Positions 18,779-28,031 of a DNA stretch of 64,000 nt are shown here, one piece after another. The position numbers and the translations under genes are program-made. The notes under the pieces are model-generated. The model made no database searches. It was given only the letters and a program-made list of their open reading frames with translations, and was not told the DNA's origin. Numbering within the stretch: the first letter of the stretch is position 1; each line of letters opens with the position of its first letter. This stretch comes from Sulfurimicrobium sp. (GTDB lineage: Bacteria; Pseudomonadota; Gammaproteobacteria; Burkholderiales; Sulfuricellaceae): positions 1-64,000 of the forward strand of contig JAUSBJ010000045.1 of the NCBI GenBank assembly GCA_030652035.1. Reading direction: 5' to 3'.

Positions 18779-20071
18779 ACCTTTCCACCCGGCGAGAAAA
18801 TCAACGATTCCCTCCGAATCCAGCGGCTTGCTGACATGGTAACCTTGCACCAGATCACAGCCCAATTCCTTCAGATGCTGCAAGGTCGCCTGATCTTCAA
18901 CGCCTTCCGCCACGACCAGGAGTTCAAGATCATGGGCAAGGGCAATCATGGAACGCACAATCTTTTCATCCGAAAACGATGTGCGCATGTTTTTTACAAA
19001 ACTCATATCGAGCTTGAGTTCATCTATGGGAAGATCCCGCAGGCGGCTCATGGACGAATAGCCCGTCCCGAAATCATCAATTGATATCCGAATCCCGGTT
19101 TCCTTGAGGCGCTCAAGCGATTTGCCATACATGGCATCATCTTCCATCACGGCCGTTTCGGTTAATTCGAGCGTAAGACTGTTGGCGGGGACATTCCAGA
19201 TACCCAGCATCTGCTGGATCACTTCGGGCAAATGTCTTTCCTGCAAATCCTTCGGAGAAAGATTGACCGCCAAATGCAAATGAGCCGAGACCGCCTGCAT
19301 GGCATCGAAATGACACAAGGCCGAATTCAGCACACGCATGGTCAAATCAGAAATAAAGCCGGATGATTCGGCGACCGGGATAAACCTGACCGGGGATATT
19401 GCACCTTTCGACGAGTGCTCCCACCTGGCAAGGGTTTCAACCCCTGAAATCAACCCGGAGCGCAAATCCAGCTTGGGTTGAAAATATACATCCAGAGCAT
19501 TTTCTGCGATGGCATTCCGCAAATCCGTCTGCAACTGGAATTGCATAAGACGCGGCGCATCCAGAATGGCTTCGTAAATTGCAAACCGGTCCATCCTTCG
19601 CTTTGCTTCGTGCATGGCAACATTCGCCTGGCGCAAAATTGCATCGGCATCGCCGTTTTCTTTCGAGCCAATCGCTATTCCTACGAAAGGTGTTGCATAA
19701 AAATAGGCCCCATCGATGCACAGCGAGGTATCCAATGTATGCAATATCTTGTGAGCGGCAAGTACTGCATGTGCTTCGCTGGGCAGGCTACTCAACAAGC
19801 AAACCATTTCATTGCGCCCAACCCTGAAAATCCTGTCTTCCGGCTTCAAGGATTGGCTCAGCATCCCTGCCACTTGGGCACACAACGAATCCCCGGCCCG
19901 ATACCCCATCATGCCGTCGATACGAGCCACGCAATCGAGCGAAACCAGTGCGACCCCCACTTTGGAATCCGAGGAAACGCTGCCGAGAACTGCGGCCAAT
20001 TCGGCCAAAAAATCCAAATGATCGGGAAGAAGGAAAGCAGGCAAGGCAGCAGCGCTGCTTTCCTCACTCAA
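18767..20071 (-). CDS. EAL-domain c-di-GMP phosphodiesterase with degenerate GGDEF
   Basis: A 434-residue protein. Residues about 30-165 are a GGDEF-like domain in which the active-site loop reads RVGRNEMV, so cyclase activity is unlikely. Residues about 180-425 are an EAL domain with the metal and substrate residues kept: the ETL variant of EAL (GVETLARW), NLSPKDL, ELTE, IDDFGTGYSS, KLD and AEGVE. It should hydrolyse c-di-GMP to pGpG. It starts at a TTG coupled to the HD-GYP stop (TTGA overlap) with GGAG 8 nt upstream. Last gene of the c-di-GMP/motility run. Confidence 0.9.
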   Translation of the reverse strand: MSEESSAAALPAFLLPDHLDFLAELAAVLGSVSSDSKVGVALVSLDCVARIDGMMGYRAGDSLCAQVAGMLSQSLKPEDRIFRVGRNEMVCLLSSLPSEAHAVLAAHKILHTLDTSLCIDGAYFYATPFVGIAIGSKENGDADAILRQANVAMHEAKRRMDRFAIYEAILDAPRLMQFQLQTDLRNAIAENALDVYFQPKLDLRSGLISGVETLARWEHSSKGAISPVRFIPVAESSGFISDLTMRVLNSALCHFDAMQAVSAHLHLAVNLSPKDLQERHLPEVIQQMLGIWNVPANSLTLELTETAVMEDDAMYGKSLERLKETGIRISIDDFGTGYSSMSRLRDLPIDELKLDMSFVKNMRTSFSDEKIVRSMIALAHDLELLVVAEGVEDQATLQHLKELGCDLVQGYHVSKPLDSEGIVDFLAGWKGLPG

Positions 20072-21366
20072 TGGTAAAACTCCTTCAAATCGACTTCGTA
20101 CACACCGCCAGGCAGGGAGCGTTTGATTTCATAGGGCTGGGCATTGCACGTCAGGGGATTATTGATCAAATCCAACATAATGGGCGAAGCGTAAGCTTTC
20201 TTGTCGGCATCAAGGACGGCCATCACCTTCGGCTTGAGCCGTCTGATCCGGTTATGCGCCAGCACAATCGCCACCTCGCCGGTATTCAATTCCACGAAAC
20301 TTCCCACTGGATAAGGGCCAAGACACTGGATAAATTGCTCCACCATGTCTTCATGGTAGTAATCCTTGCGCCAGTTATACAGCCTTTGCAAGGCATCGAG
20401 AGGCGAGATCGAATCCGCATAAGGCCGTTCGCTGATCAGGGCCACAAAACAATCTACGATTGCGGCCATTTTACCCAACAGGGTAATTTGCCGCTCTTTC
20501 AGGCCCAATGGATAGCCACTGCCATTTTCCCGCTCATGGTGCTGGGCGATAATTTCAGCCGTTTGGGGCGAAAAACCAGGGTTACTGTGTATAATTTCGA
20601 GACTGAATTGAACATGCTCTTTCATGGCCTCATATTCTTCGGACGACAGATTTCCCTTTTTTTCGAGAATACCTTCCGGTAGCCGCCCCATTCCCACATC
20701 CAGCAAAAGGCCGGCTTCCCCAAGTATTTGCATCTGCTTTTTCGGCAACCCCATGTGCCGGCCAAAGGCCAGGAGATGGATGGACACGCTTAATGCGTGA
20801 TCGTATGCATACTTGCTTTTTCGCCTCAGGTAAGAAAGCAGGAGCAAGGCATCAGGATTACGGATGACGCTCTCGGTCACCTCCTCGATAGATTCATGCA
20901 GGCTCTTGCTGTCCAAAATACCCTTGCTTACAACGCCCTCGAGAATCGAGCGCACCGCCTCGGTTGTGCGATCAAGGGCCTGTTTTGCAGCGGGAAGTTC
21001 GTCTTCGACCAATGCAAGTGGCGGGTAATGAGTACGCAATTTTGCCAGTAACCGGCTAGTGGGCGTCAATGGTGAAGCCTCAGAATCCTCCAATTCCAGT
21101 ATGGAGCGTTCACTCTCCACGGCTTCCGGCGGTTTCGCAGGTATTGTCGAAACCTTTGAAGAGGCATTAACCCCAACCATCACCGGCACCGTGCTTCTTG
21201 CCGGATCGACAAAGACAAAGCGGCAATACAGTCGCAAGTCATCAATTTGCGCTTGTTTTTCGATCAGAAATCCCTGAAAAACAAAAGGCGTATCGAGCCA
21301 GGGGCGATCAAGCTCATACACAAACATTCCCACACAAAGGGCTTCTGAAGGAGTCTTTATTTTCAT
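20068..21366 (-). CDS. DUF3391/HD-GYP-like protein with degenerate active site
   Basis: A 432-residue protein with an N-terminal DUF3391-like region (about 5-60) and an HD-GYP-type C-terminal domain (about 165-370). The GYP part is kept (HHERENGSGYP). The HD signature, usually LLHDIGK, reads LLLDVGM: the metal-binding His and the Lys are gone. The usual DGSGYP Asp is Asn, and a later conserved Asp is Val (VDCFVAL). Phosphodiesterase activity is therefore doubtful, and it may be a c-di-GMP sensor or partner of the adjacent EAL protein, to which it is translationally coupled. Confidence 0.82.
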   Translation of the reverse strand: MKIKTPSEALCVGMFVYELDRPWLDTPFVFQGFLIEKQAQIDDLRLYCRFVFVDPARSTVPVMVGVNASSKVSTIPAKPPEAVESERSILELEDSEASPLTPTSRLLAKLRTHYPPLALVEDELPAAKQALDRTTEAVRSILEGVVSKGILDSKSLHESIEEVTESVIRNPDALLLLSYLRRKSKYAYDHALSVSIHLLAFGRHMGLPKKQMQILGEAGLLLDVGMGRLPEGILEKKGNLSSEEYEAMKEHVQFSLEIIHSNPGFSPQTAEIIAQHHERENGSGYPLGLKERQITLLGKMAAIVDCFVALISERPYADSISPLDALQRLYNWRKDYYHEDMVEQFIQCLGPYPVGSFVELNTGEVAIVLAHNRIRRLKPKVMAVLDADKKAYASPIMLDLINNPLTCNAQPYEIKRSLPGGVYEVDLKEFYH

Positions 21367-21425
21367 TTTCGCATCATAGCCGCTTCAGCAGAGGTACGAC
21401 AGAAGGAAAAGATCCTGTTTTGCGC

Positions 21426-22892
21426 TTATTTTCTTGCCAGGTGGGCCAAGCCATCCGCTGCGCGCACGCATAGCTTCTTGAATTCAATATAACTGCGTTC
21501 ATCCAGGCCGCACTCGCCATGTTTGCGGTCGGCATAAAATAGCCCAACCGGCTTGCCATGGATAAAAATGGACATGGCGAAGAACTCTCCCGCACCAGTC
21601 GTTGCAAACACCTCTGGCGGAATCATCGGCGCCAGGGTATTTGCATTGGCAGAACTGAACCATACCCCCTGCATTTTCTCCAGCAAGCGTACGAACAGAT
21701 TGGAACTGCGCAAATCGACTTCAAATTGTCGTAACGGCGAATCCGGCGAGGCGCCATGGACATATTTGGCTTTGAGAAAAGCCCGGTCTCGGGAAATGAG
21801 GCTGAATACGATACGATCTAGAGCTATCCCCTCATGCATCCCCTGCAACACCAGTGTCATCATTTCGTGCAGATCGAGAGAGCCATCCAGATGCGCACTG
21901 ATTTCGTCCATTATCTGCTGTAACCTGACGGGATCCGGCATCAGGCACTTCACCTCATTGACTGCCTCACGCTCGGGCTCCGGTTCCGGCAAACAATCAT
22001 CCTCATGCCGGCCCGGCAGCATGGGCAACCATGCCGCAGCAGGTGGCACGCCATACCACTCCCAGTGCCGTGCGGCAGCGACTGCCGTCTGATGCACCAG
22101 CCAGACCGCCACTTCGAGCGGCAAATTCAGGTTTTCCGCCATCGCTTCCAGGGTGGCTTCCATAGCGGCCCCGTGCCAGCCTCTTTCAGCCAGATGAGCG
22201 ATGGACACGCCCAACAGTACGCCCTGGGCGCGAGGAATCCCTGCGTTGCGGCAATCCACCAGTTCCGCCAGCATCTCGGGAAAATACCAGGCAGCCGCTA
22301 GCGCCAAGCGAAAGTCCGCCACGGAAAAACCCATTATTCTCTCGTGAGCCACGCTGTAATAAACCCGTCCACAACGCACTGCATCGCGGATTTCCTGCGC
22401 CCGTTGCGGCGCATAGATCCACAGCATGATATTGCTCATATCATGGAGCAAAGCCGCGATATAAACTTCTTCTACCCGAATATCCTGATGCTGGATGGCC
22501 CATTGCCGGGCCTGATAGGCGGCATGCAGGGAGCGGCTGTACACTTGCAGCACGCTGTTAAGTGCAGCCGGTTGCTCTGCCAGCATATCCTCGAGTGCGA
22601 TCAGGGAGGAAAAATGCCTGAACATAGGCACCGCACCCAGCATCATGATGGCATGCTCGACACTGGTAATCTCGGTGCCCAGTCGTCCGCGTCGCGCCGA
22701 ATTGGCAAGCCGCAAGAGTTGCAGCGTCATCAGCGGATCGCGCAGGATGACAACCGCCAGTTGCGACGCAGTCAAACGCTCCGCACTGGGACGCAGCCGG
22801 TCGAGTTCCCGGATGGTACGGCGCAATACCGGAACGTCCTGAGTATCCAGAAACGTGACCCACTCGTGTATGGTTCCGGGCAGTCCGCTCAT
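21426..22892 (-). CDS. HDOD-GAF signalling protein
   Basis: A 488-residue protein. Residues about 15-215 form an HDOD domain, a non-catalytic relative of HD phosphohydrolases (LTASQLAVVILRDPLMTLQLLRLANSA; VEEVYIAALLHDMSNIMLW). A Pro/Glu-rich linker (about 295-310) leads to a C-terminal GAF-like sensory domain (about 335-480). HDOD proteins commonly act in c-di-GMP, motility or chemotaxis signalling. It overlaps the methyltransferase stop by ATGA and lies upstream of the HD-GYP and EAL genes. Confidence 0.85.
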   Translation of the reverse strand: MSGLPGTIHEWVTFLDTQDVPVLRRTIRELDRLRPSAERLTASQLAVVILRDPLMTLQLLRLANSARRGRLGTEITSVEHAIMMLGAVPMFRHFSSLIALEDMLAEQPAALNSVLQVYSRSLHAAYQARQWAIQHQDIRVEEVYIAALLHDMSNIMLWIYAPQRAQEIRDAVRCGRVYYSVAHERIMGFSVADFRLALAAAWYFPEMLAELVDCRNAGIPRAQGVLLGVSIAHLAERGWHGAAMEATLEAMAENLNLPLEVAVWLVHQTAVAAARHWEWYGVPPAAAWLPMLPGRHEDDCLPEPEPEREAVNEVKCLMPDPVRLQQIMDEISAHLDGSLDLHEMMTLVLQGMHEGIALDRIVFSLISRDRAFLKAKYVHGASPDSPLRQFEVDLRSSNLFVRLLEKMQGVWFSSANANTLAPMIPPEVFATTGAGEFFAMSIFIHGKPVGLFYADRKHGECGLDERSYIEFKKLCVRAADGLAHLARK

Positions 22893-23683
22893 ATCACCCT
22901 ATCGCCGCCGCCCAGGCGATACACATAAAGCCGGGATTGGTGCAAATCATCCAGCTGCACCACTTCGTTCGGCTCCACGCCGGGAACCTCGAATGTATTG
23001 CTGATGAAAAGCGTTCCCGGGCGCATCTCATGCTGAATCTTGCGCCACAATTCCGCCATGGGCACCGGGGACAGATAGGCATAAACCACATCGAAGGGCT
23101 GCAAATCGACATGCCACAGACTGCCCCAGCGGATCTCGTAGCAACCGGAGCACAGCTGCATGCGCAGCCAGCTGAGCAGAAAAGGCAATGGCGCGATTTC
23201 CATGCCTACATAGCGACCACCCGGTCGCTGTTGCGCAAGAAAATGCAGCAAACCGCCAAGACCGGAGCCCAGATCGGCCACCATGGCAGCGGGTGGAAGG
23301 CGTTCCGCCACGGCTTGCCACGCCTTGCGGCTTGAAAGATAAAATGGGACACGGCTTCCCGCCACGCTCCAGTAAACCAGCAGCAGCAGCGCAAATGCCG
23401 CCAGATACCAGTATGGCGCAAGATCCAGGCTGTACATCGTCACCAGACCCGGCACAAAGAAAAAATTGATCGGCAGCCACCAGCGTGGCAAATTCCACGC
23501 CCAGCCCAGCGCCGCCGCCACGCCACCAGCACACAGGGCATGCTGTAGCGGTAACAATGACACTTGCGCGCGCTCCAGCAGCGGCGCTCCCAGCATCAGC
23601 CACAGCAGCACAGCCAGGAGTTGCACCAGGAATGATTTCAGGCCCGGCGCCATCCCCCTGGCAGAAGACGAGACATTAAGCAT
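22889..23683 (-). CDS. Membrane-anchored SAM-dependent methyltransferase
   Basis: A 264-residue protein. The N-terminal 100 residues hold several hydrophobic segments (SFLVQLLAVLLWLMLGAPLL; YWYLAAFALLLLVYWSVAG). They are followed by a class I methyltransferase domain with motif I VADLGSGLGGLLHFL, then YVGMEIAPLPF and FDVVYAYLSP. The substrate is unknown. The start at 23683 was chosen as the first ATG before the membrane part; it lies 10 nt past the motB stop. The position between motB and the HDOD gene suggests a link to motility or envelope signalling, but this is only context. Confidence 0.75.
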   Translation of the reverse strand: MLNVSSSARGMAPGLKSFLVQLLAVLLWLMLGAPLLERAQVSLLPLQHALCAGGVAAALGWAWNLPRWWLPINFFFVPGLVTMYSLDLAPYWYLAAFALLLLVYWSVAGSRVPFYLSSRKAWQAVAERLPPAAMVADLGSGLGGLLHFLAQQRPGGRYVGMEIAPLPFLLSWLRMQLCSGCYEIRWGSLWHVDLQPFDVVYAYLSPVPMAELWRKIQHEMRPGTLFISNTFEVPGVEPNEVVQLDDLHQSRLYVYRLGGGDRVI

Positions 23684-23693
23684 CTGCACGATC

Positions 23694-24665
23694 TCAGTGC
23701 TTGGTTGGAGCTGGAGTTGCACCTGCCGCCTCTTCTTTAGGGTGATTCTGCAGCGTGCTGGCCACATCTGCCTTGCTGGCAACTTCCAGTTCAACCTTGT
23801 CCGCCTTGGTAACAGCTTCCTCGGCTTCTTTATTCATGACGATAATGCTGATGCGTCGGTTAACCGGGCTATCCGGCTTCGCCAGATCAAATGGCACTGC
23901 GGAAGAAAGGCCTACCACGCGCAGCATTTTTCCATCTTCCATGCCGCCGGCCACCAGCTCACGGCGTGAAGCATTGGCACGATCAGCGGACAATTCCCAG
24001 TTACTGTAGCCCTTATCGCCCCCTGAATAGGGTGTAGCATCGGTATGCCCGGAGAGCGTAATACGGTTATCCACCTCATTGAGCACCTTGCCGATCTCGC
24101 GCAGAATGACCTGGGTATAGGGTTTGAGATGCGCACCGCCGCTATCGAACATGGGCCGGTTTTTCTCGTCCACGATCTGGATGCGCAACCCTTCCTTGGT
24201 GATATCCAGCATCAGCTGTTTCTTGAACTGCTTGAGCAGGGGATTGCTCTCGATGGTTTTTTCCAGCCTTTCCTTCAGGCCGGCCAGCTTCATTTCCTCC
24301 TGGCGCTTCAGCTCTGCCTTGGCCGCTTCCAGATTGATGGTTTTTTTCTTGATGGGCTCGGGCGTACCCTTTTTGACCTGCCCGTCCTTGCGGCTGATAT
24401 CCGTGCCGCCACCCTTGATCACGCTGGACGCATCGCCGCTGCCGGAGCCGCCCTGCAGGGCGACCTTGAGGGGTGTCTTGAAGTACTCCGCTATGCCTTC
24501 CATATCCCCCTTGGCCGTTGAACCCAGCAGCCACATCAGGAGGAAAAATGCCATCATCGCAGTCACGAAATCCGCATAGGCGATTTTCCAGGCGCCGCCA
24601 TGGTGGCCGTGGCCGCCTTTCTTGATTTTCTTGATGACTATGGGGCGTTGGGAATCGTCGCTCAT
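23694..24665 (-). CDS. motB: Flagellar motor stator protein MotB
   Basis: A 323-residue stator subunit: a short basic N-terminus, one membrane span with the proton-conducting Asp (AYADFVTAMMAFFLLMWLLG), a plug/linker region, and a C-terminal OmpA-like peptidoglycan-binding domain (TLSGHTDATPY...NWELSADRANASRRELV). Together with MotA it drives flagellar rotation. The C-terminal tail beyond the OmpA domain (about 285-323) is rich in Lys, Glu and Ala. It is separated from motA by a 72-nt heptad-repeat spacer. Confidence 0.95.
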   Translation of the reverse strand: MSDDSQRPIVIKKIKKGGHGHHGGAWKIAYADFVTAMMAFFLLMWLLGSTAKGDMEGIAEYFKTPLKVALQGGSGSGDASSVIKGGGTDISRKDGQVKKGTPEPIKKKTINLEAAKAELKRQEEMKLAGLKERLEKTIESNPLLKQFKKQLMLDITKEGLRIQIVDEKNRPMFDSGGAHLKPYTQVILREIGKVLNEVDNRITLSGHTDATPYSGGDKGYSNWELSADRANASRRELVAGGMEDGKMLRVVGLSSAVPFDLAKPDSPVNRRISIIVMNKEAEEAVTKADKVELEVASKADVASTLQNHPKEEAAGATPAPTKH

Positions 24666-24669
24666 ATTT

Positions 24670-24737
24670 AGCTCTCAGCTCTCAGCACTCGGCTCTCAGC
24701 CACAAACCAAGGCTGAAAGCTGTTGGCTGAACGCTCA
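24670..24737. repeat. Inverted heptad tandem repeat between motA and motB
   Basis: Five tandem 7-nt units from 24670 (AGCTCTC, AGCTCTC, AGCACTC, GGCTCTC, AGCCACA), then after a short spacer 7-nt units of the opposite orientation from 24711 (GGCTGAA, AGCTGTT, GGCTGAA). The two arms can fold back. Similar heptad arrays occur near 34521, 42702, 49324 and 52464. Confidence 0.6.
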
Positions 24738-25598
24738 TTATTTCCCTTTTGCCTGCTTGACGTGCGCTTCCAATTCGAGGAATCCGGGACGATCCGTGGA
24801 ATACAGCACCTTGCGGCCAAATTCTACCGCCACCTGGGGCGCGTAGCCGTTGAGGCTGGCGAGCAGGGTCACCTTGATGCAGTCATACACCTTGCTGGAT
24901 TCCTGCAGCTTGTTTTCCAGCAAGGTCGAAATCGGCCCCACGAAACCATAGGCAAACAAAATACCGAGAAAGGTGCCCACCAGCGCGGCTGCAATCAGCA
25001 TGCCCAGTTCCGAAGGCGGAATGCCGACCGATTCCATGGTATGCACCACGCCCATCACCGCCGCCACGATACCGAATGCCGGCAGGCCGTCGCCCAGCTT
25101 GGCCATGGCAGAAACCGGAATGTTGCCTTCCTGGTGATGGGTTTCGATTTCGTTATCCATCAGGTTTTCGATCTCCATGGCGTTGAGGTTGCCGCCCACC
25201 ATCAAACGCAGGTAATCAGTAATGAACTCGACGATGTGATGGTCAGAGGAAATGCCCGGATACTTGCTGAAAATGGGACTCTTGTCCGGCTCTTCCACGT
25301 CCGATTCGATCGACATCAAGCCTTCCTTGCGCACCTTGGCAAGAATCTCGAACAACAGCGCCAGGAGTTCCAGATACAACGCCTTGTTGTATTTCGAGCC
25401 CTTGAAAATGGACGGCAGCGCCTTGAGGGTCGCTTTCAGCACCTTGGGCCCGCTGCTGACCAGCATCGCCCCCAGGGCGCCACCACCGATCATTAGCAGT
25501 TCGATAGGTTGAAACAGTGAGCCCAGGTGGCCGCCCGCCATGGCGAATCCACCGAAAACCGAAGCCAGAACGACAACATAGCCAACAATTACCAGCAT
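24738..25598 (-). CDS. motA: Flagellar motor stator protein MotA
   Basis: A 286-residue stator protein with four membrane spans (about 3-22, 30-50, 170-190, 200-222), a cytoplasmic loop (RKEGLMSIESDVEEP), and the KLGDGLPAFGIVAAVMGVVHTM segment that lines the proton channel. The ATG at 25598 was preferred to 25634 because it has GGAG 7 nt upstream and gives the family's usual length and first membrane helix. motA-motB order is canonical. Confidence 0.95.
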   Translation of the reverse strand: MLVIVGYVVVLASVFGGFAMAGGHLGSLFQPIELLMIGGGALGAMLVSSGPKVLKATLKALPSIFKGSKYNKALYLELLALLFEILAKVRKEGLMSIESDVEEPDKSPIFSKYPGISSDHHIVEFITDYLRLMVGGNLNAMEIENLMDNEIETHHQEGNIPVSAMAKLGDGLPAFGIVAAVMGVVHTMESVGIPPSELGMLIAAALVGTFLGILFAYGFVGPISTLLENKLQESSKVYDCIKVTLLASLNGYAPQVAVEFGRKVLYSTDRPGFLELEAHVKQAKGK

Positions 25599-25681
25599 CT
25601 TAATACTCCATCCTCGCAGGCCTACATAATTCAAGCCGGCGAAATAATTTTGGCAACTTTATCAAGTTATGCTGCCTTATG

Positions 25682-26137
25682 CTATGCAAACATGGCGCCC
25701 GCCGTGGCTGCAGCGATCGTGATTAGGCCCAGGCTCAGGTTAATTCCGACCAAAAACCGGATATTTGCCAGGGCCGCACCGCCGCTTTTCCAATCCTGAC
25801 CCGCAACAGCCTGTTTCAGGCGAGCGTAGGGAACAAAAAACACATAGGCGAAAATCGCCATCATTGCCAGCCCAAGACCCAGCATGGCATGCACGTAAAG
25901 AGGAATGATCTTCATGCCGCCCATCAGCATGATCATGAACAAGCCCGTCGCCAGAACCGTGACTGCGCACACCCAAACCCAGGGGAAAAAACGCCCGAAC
26001 ACACCTACCCACAATTGCAGGCGCAACGGCGGCTCTAGCTGAGCAGCGGCTACCGGGCGCAGCACCTGATGGGCGAAAAACATGCCACCCACCCAAATAA
26101 CAACTGACAGCAAGTGCAGCATAATCATGAATTTCAT
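25682..26137 (-). CDS. CopD-like integral membrane protein
   Basis: A 151-residue protein with four hydrophobic segments and a first helix containing HLLSVVIWVGGMFFAHQVLRP, as in the CopD/YgaP-like family of small membrane proteins, some linked to copper resistance or heme/cytochrome membranes. No copper-binding partner is adjacent, so the substrate is unknown. It lies 15 nt after rnhB, in the same orientation. Confidence 0.7.
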   Translation of the reverse strand: MKFMIMLHLLSVVIWVGGMFFAHQVLRPVAAAQLEPPLRLQLWVGVFGRFFPWVWVCAVTVLATGLFMIMLMGGMKIIPLYVHAMLGLGLAMMAIFAYVFFVPYARLKQAVAGQDWKSGGAALANIRFLVGINLSLGLITIAAATAGAMFA

Positions 26138-26152
26138 TCACATTTCCTTCGG

Positions 26153-26755
26153 TTAATTAGTTTCGTTTTCCAATGCACGCCTGACCGGACCAAAACTGCG
26201 CCGATGCAGAGGTGTTACGCCATGAAGCTGAATCGCCTGCAAATGTGCCGCCGTAGGATAACCCTTATGGCGAGCAAAATCATATTGCGGATAGATCAGG
26301 TGCAATTCTCGCATTTCAGCATCTCTCGCGGTCTTTGCCAGGATGGAGGCGGCCGAAATTTCCGCCACCAGACTGTCGCCCTTAACCACCGCGCGCACAG
26401 GCATGGACAGAGAGGGACAATGTAGGCCATCCACCGCCACCTCATGAGGCGCCATCGCCAGCCCTTCCACCGCACGCTTCATTGCCAGCAAGCTGGCCCG
26501 CAGAATGTTGATGCGATCGATTTCCTCTGCCGACGCGCTGGCGATTGCCCAAGCCAACGCGTATTCCCGAATCTCCAGTGCCAGCGCTTCACGCTTTTTT
26601 TCACTCAGCTTCTTGGAATCTGCCAGACCTGTAATGGGATGTGCGGGGTCGAGCACCACCGCCGCCGCAAATACCGCCCCCACCAGCGGACCGCGCCCGG
26701 CCTCATCCACGCCGCAGAGATATATCACCCCAGAAGTAGCAGCCGAGCGTCCCAC
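26153..26755 (-). CDS. rnhB: Ribonuclease HII
   Basis: Two hundred residues with the RNase HII active-site block [15 protein letters not shown], the [13 protein letters not shown] motif and the later [21 protein letters not shown] acidic site. It removes RNA from RNA-DNA hybrids and single ribonucleotides from DNA. It starts at a GTG (26755). It follows lpxB, the usual end of this envelope cluster. Confidence 0.95.
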   Translation of the reverse strand: MGRSAATSGVIYLCGVDEAGRGPLVGAVFAAAVVLDPAHPITGLADSKKLSEKKREALALEIREYALAWAIASASAEEIDRINILRASLLAMKRAVEGLAMAPHEVAVDGLHCPSLSMPVRAVVKGDSLVAEISAASILAKTARDAEMRELHLIYPQYDFARHKGYPTAAHLQAIQLHGVTPLHRRSFGPVRRALENETN

Positions 26756-26850
26756 TACAAACCTAATACAATGATATTAATGGATTTATTCATAAATCAG
26801 GGATTCAACCACTTCACTAGGACCCGCCACAGGCTGGAAAGTGCATTTTT

Positions 26851-28017
26851 TTATTCTTTTGCCCACTGCGGCAAATAACGCAATACCGCTTCGCAAGCGC
26901 GTTCCGCCGTATTTTGCCGCAGGCTCTCATGCATCTGGTGGAACTCGTCGTCCAGACCATTTTGCACTTGGGTGTCATGCAGCAGGTTCAGCAAAGCCTG
27001 CGCCAGATTGTCAGGAGTGGCGTCCTCCTGCAGCAGTTCCGGGACGACAAAACGACCCGCCAGAATATTGGGCAGTCCGACATAGGGCAAATAGCCCTTG
27101 CGCCGCATCAGAAAGGCAGAGAGCCGCGACAGTTTGTAGGTTATCACCATGGGGCGCTTGAGCAGGGCAGTTTCAAGCGTCGCGGTGCCAGAGGCCACCA
27201 ACACCACGTTGGCGGCCGTCATGGCAGCATGCGCATGCCCAAACAGGATATTCAGCGGCAAACACTCTGCGCCCAGCCGGTACAGGGCGGCTTCGAAATA
27301 ATCACGTGTTTCGCGGCTGACCAGTGGCACCAGGAAGCGTATATCTGGCTGAATGCTGGCTATTTTTTGCGCAGTACGGATAAACAGTTCCGCCATGTAA
27401 TGCAGCTCGCTCTGCCGGCTGCCCGGCAGCAAGGCGATGATGTCGCCATGTGCGCCAAGTTTGAGCTGCGCACGCATGGCAGCTCGATCAGTTTGTTGCG
27501 GCAGCACGTCCGCCATGGGGTGACCGACATAACTGACCGGCACGCCGGCCTCTTCGTAAATCTTCGGCTCGAAAGGAAACAGGGCAAGAATGTGGGACAC
27601 CGATTGCGCGATGGTCTTGACCCGTTCGCGACGCCATGCCCATACAGACGGACTGACGTAGTGTATGGTGGGAACACCACGCGCCTTGAGCGTCTTCTCC
27701 AGGCCGAGATTGAAATCCGGCGCATCCACGCCTATAAAAAGATCAGGCGGGTTGGTCAGGAAATAGTGTTTAAGTTTGCGGCGGATGCCGAGTATTTCAG
27801 CAAAGTGCCGCAACACTTCGAGATAGCCGCGCACAGCCAACTTTTCCATGGGGAAAAGAGTCTGCGCACCCGCTGCCTGCATCTTTGGCCCTGCAATACC
27901 CACGAACTCGACATCCGGCAACTTTTCCCTGAGCGCGGCAATCAGATGACTGCCAAGCAGATCGCCAGAAGCTTCGCCCGCAACGATACCAATTCTAAGC
28001 CTGCGTCCTCCTGCCAC
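26851..28017 (-). CDS. lpxB: Lipid-A-disaccharide synthase
   Basis: A 388-residue GT19 family enzyme joining UDP-2,3-diacylglucosamine and lipid X to make the lipid A disaccharide at the inner membrane. Motifs: GIVAGEASGDLLG near the N-terminus, IHYVSPSVWAWR, YVGHPMADVL, and LLPGSRQSEL. The GTG at 28017 is preferred to that at 28023 because CAGGAG sits 7 nt upstream. It lies 14 nt after lpxA in the lpxD-fabZ-lpxA-lpxB order. Confidence 0.95.
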   Translation of the reverse strand: MAGGRRLRIGIVAGEASGDLLGSHLIAALREKLPDVEFVGIAGPKMQAAGAQTLFPMEKLAVRGYLEVLRHFAEILGIRRKLKHYFLTNPPDLFIGVDAPDFNLGLEKTLKARGVPTIHYVSPSVWAWRRERVKTIAQSVSHILALFPFEPKIYEEAGVPVSYVGHPMADVLPQQTDRAAMRAQLKLGAHGDIIALLPGSRQSELHYMAELFIRTAQKIASIQPDIRFLVPLVSRETRDYFEAALYRLGAECLPLNILFGHAHAAMTAANVVLVASGTATLETALLKRPMVITYKLSRLSAFLMRRKGYLPYVGLPNILAGRFVVPELLQEDATPDNLAQALLNLLHDTQVQNGLDDEFHQMHESLRQNTAERACEAVLRYLPQWAKE

Positions 28018-28031
28018 AACCACACTCCTGT

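Noticed and set aside
25599..25681. A possible sigma28 promoter before motA (TAAAGTTG ... GCCGGCTT)
   Set aside because: The spacing is about two bases too long and the -10 half departs from GCCGATAA, so it is not convincing.
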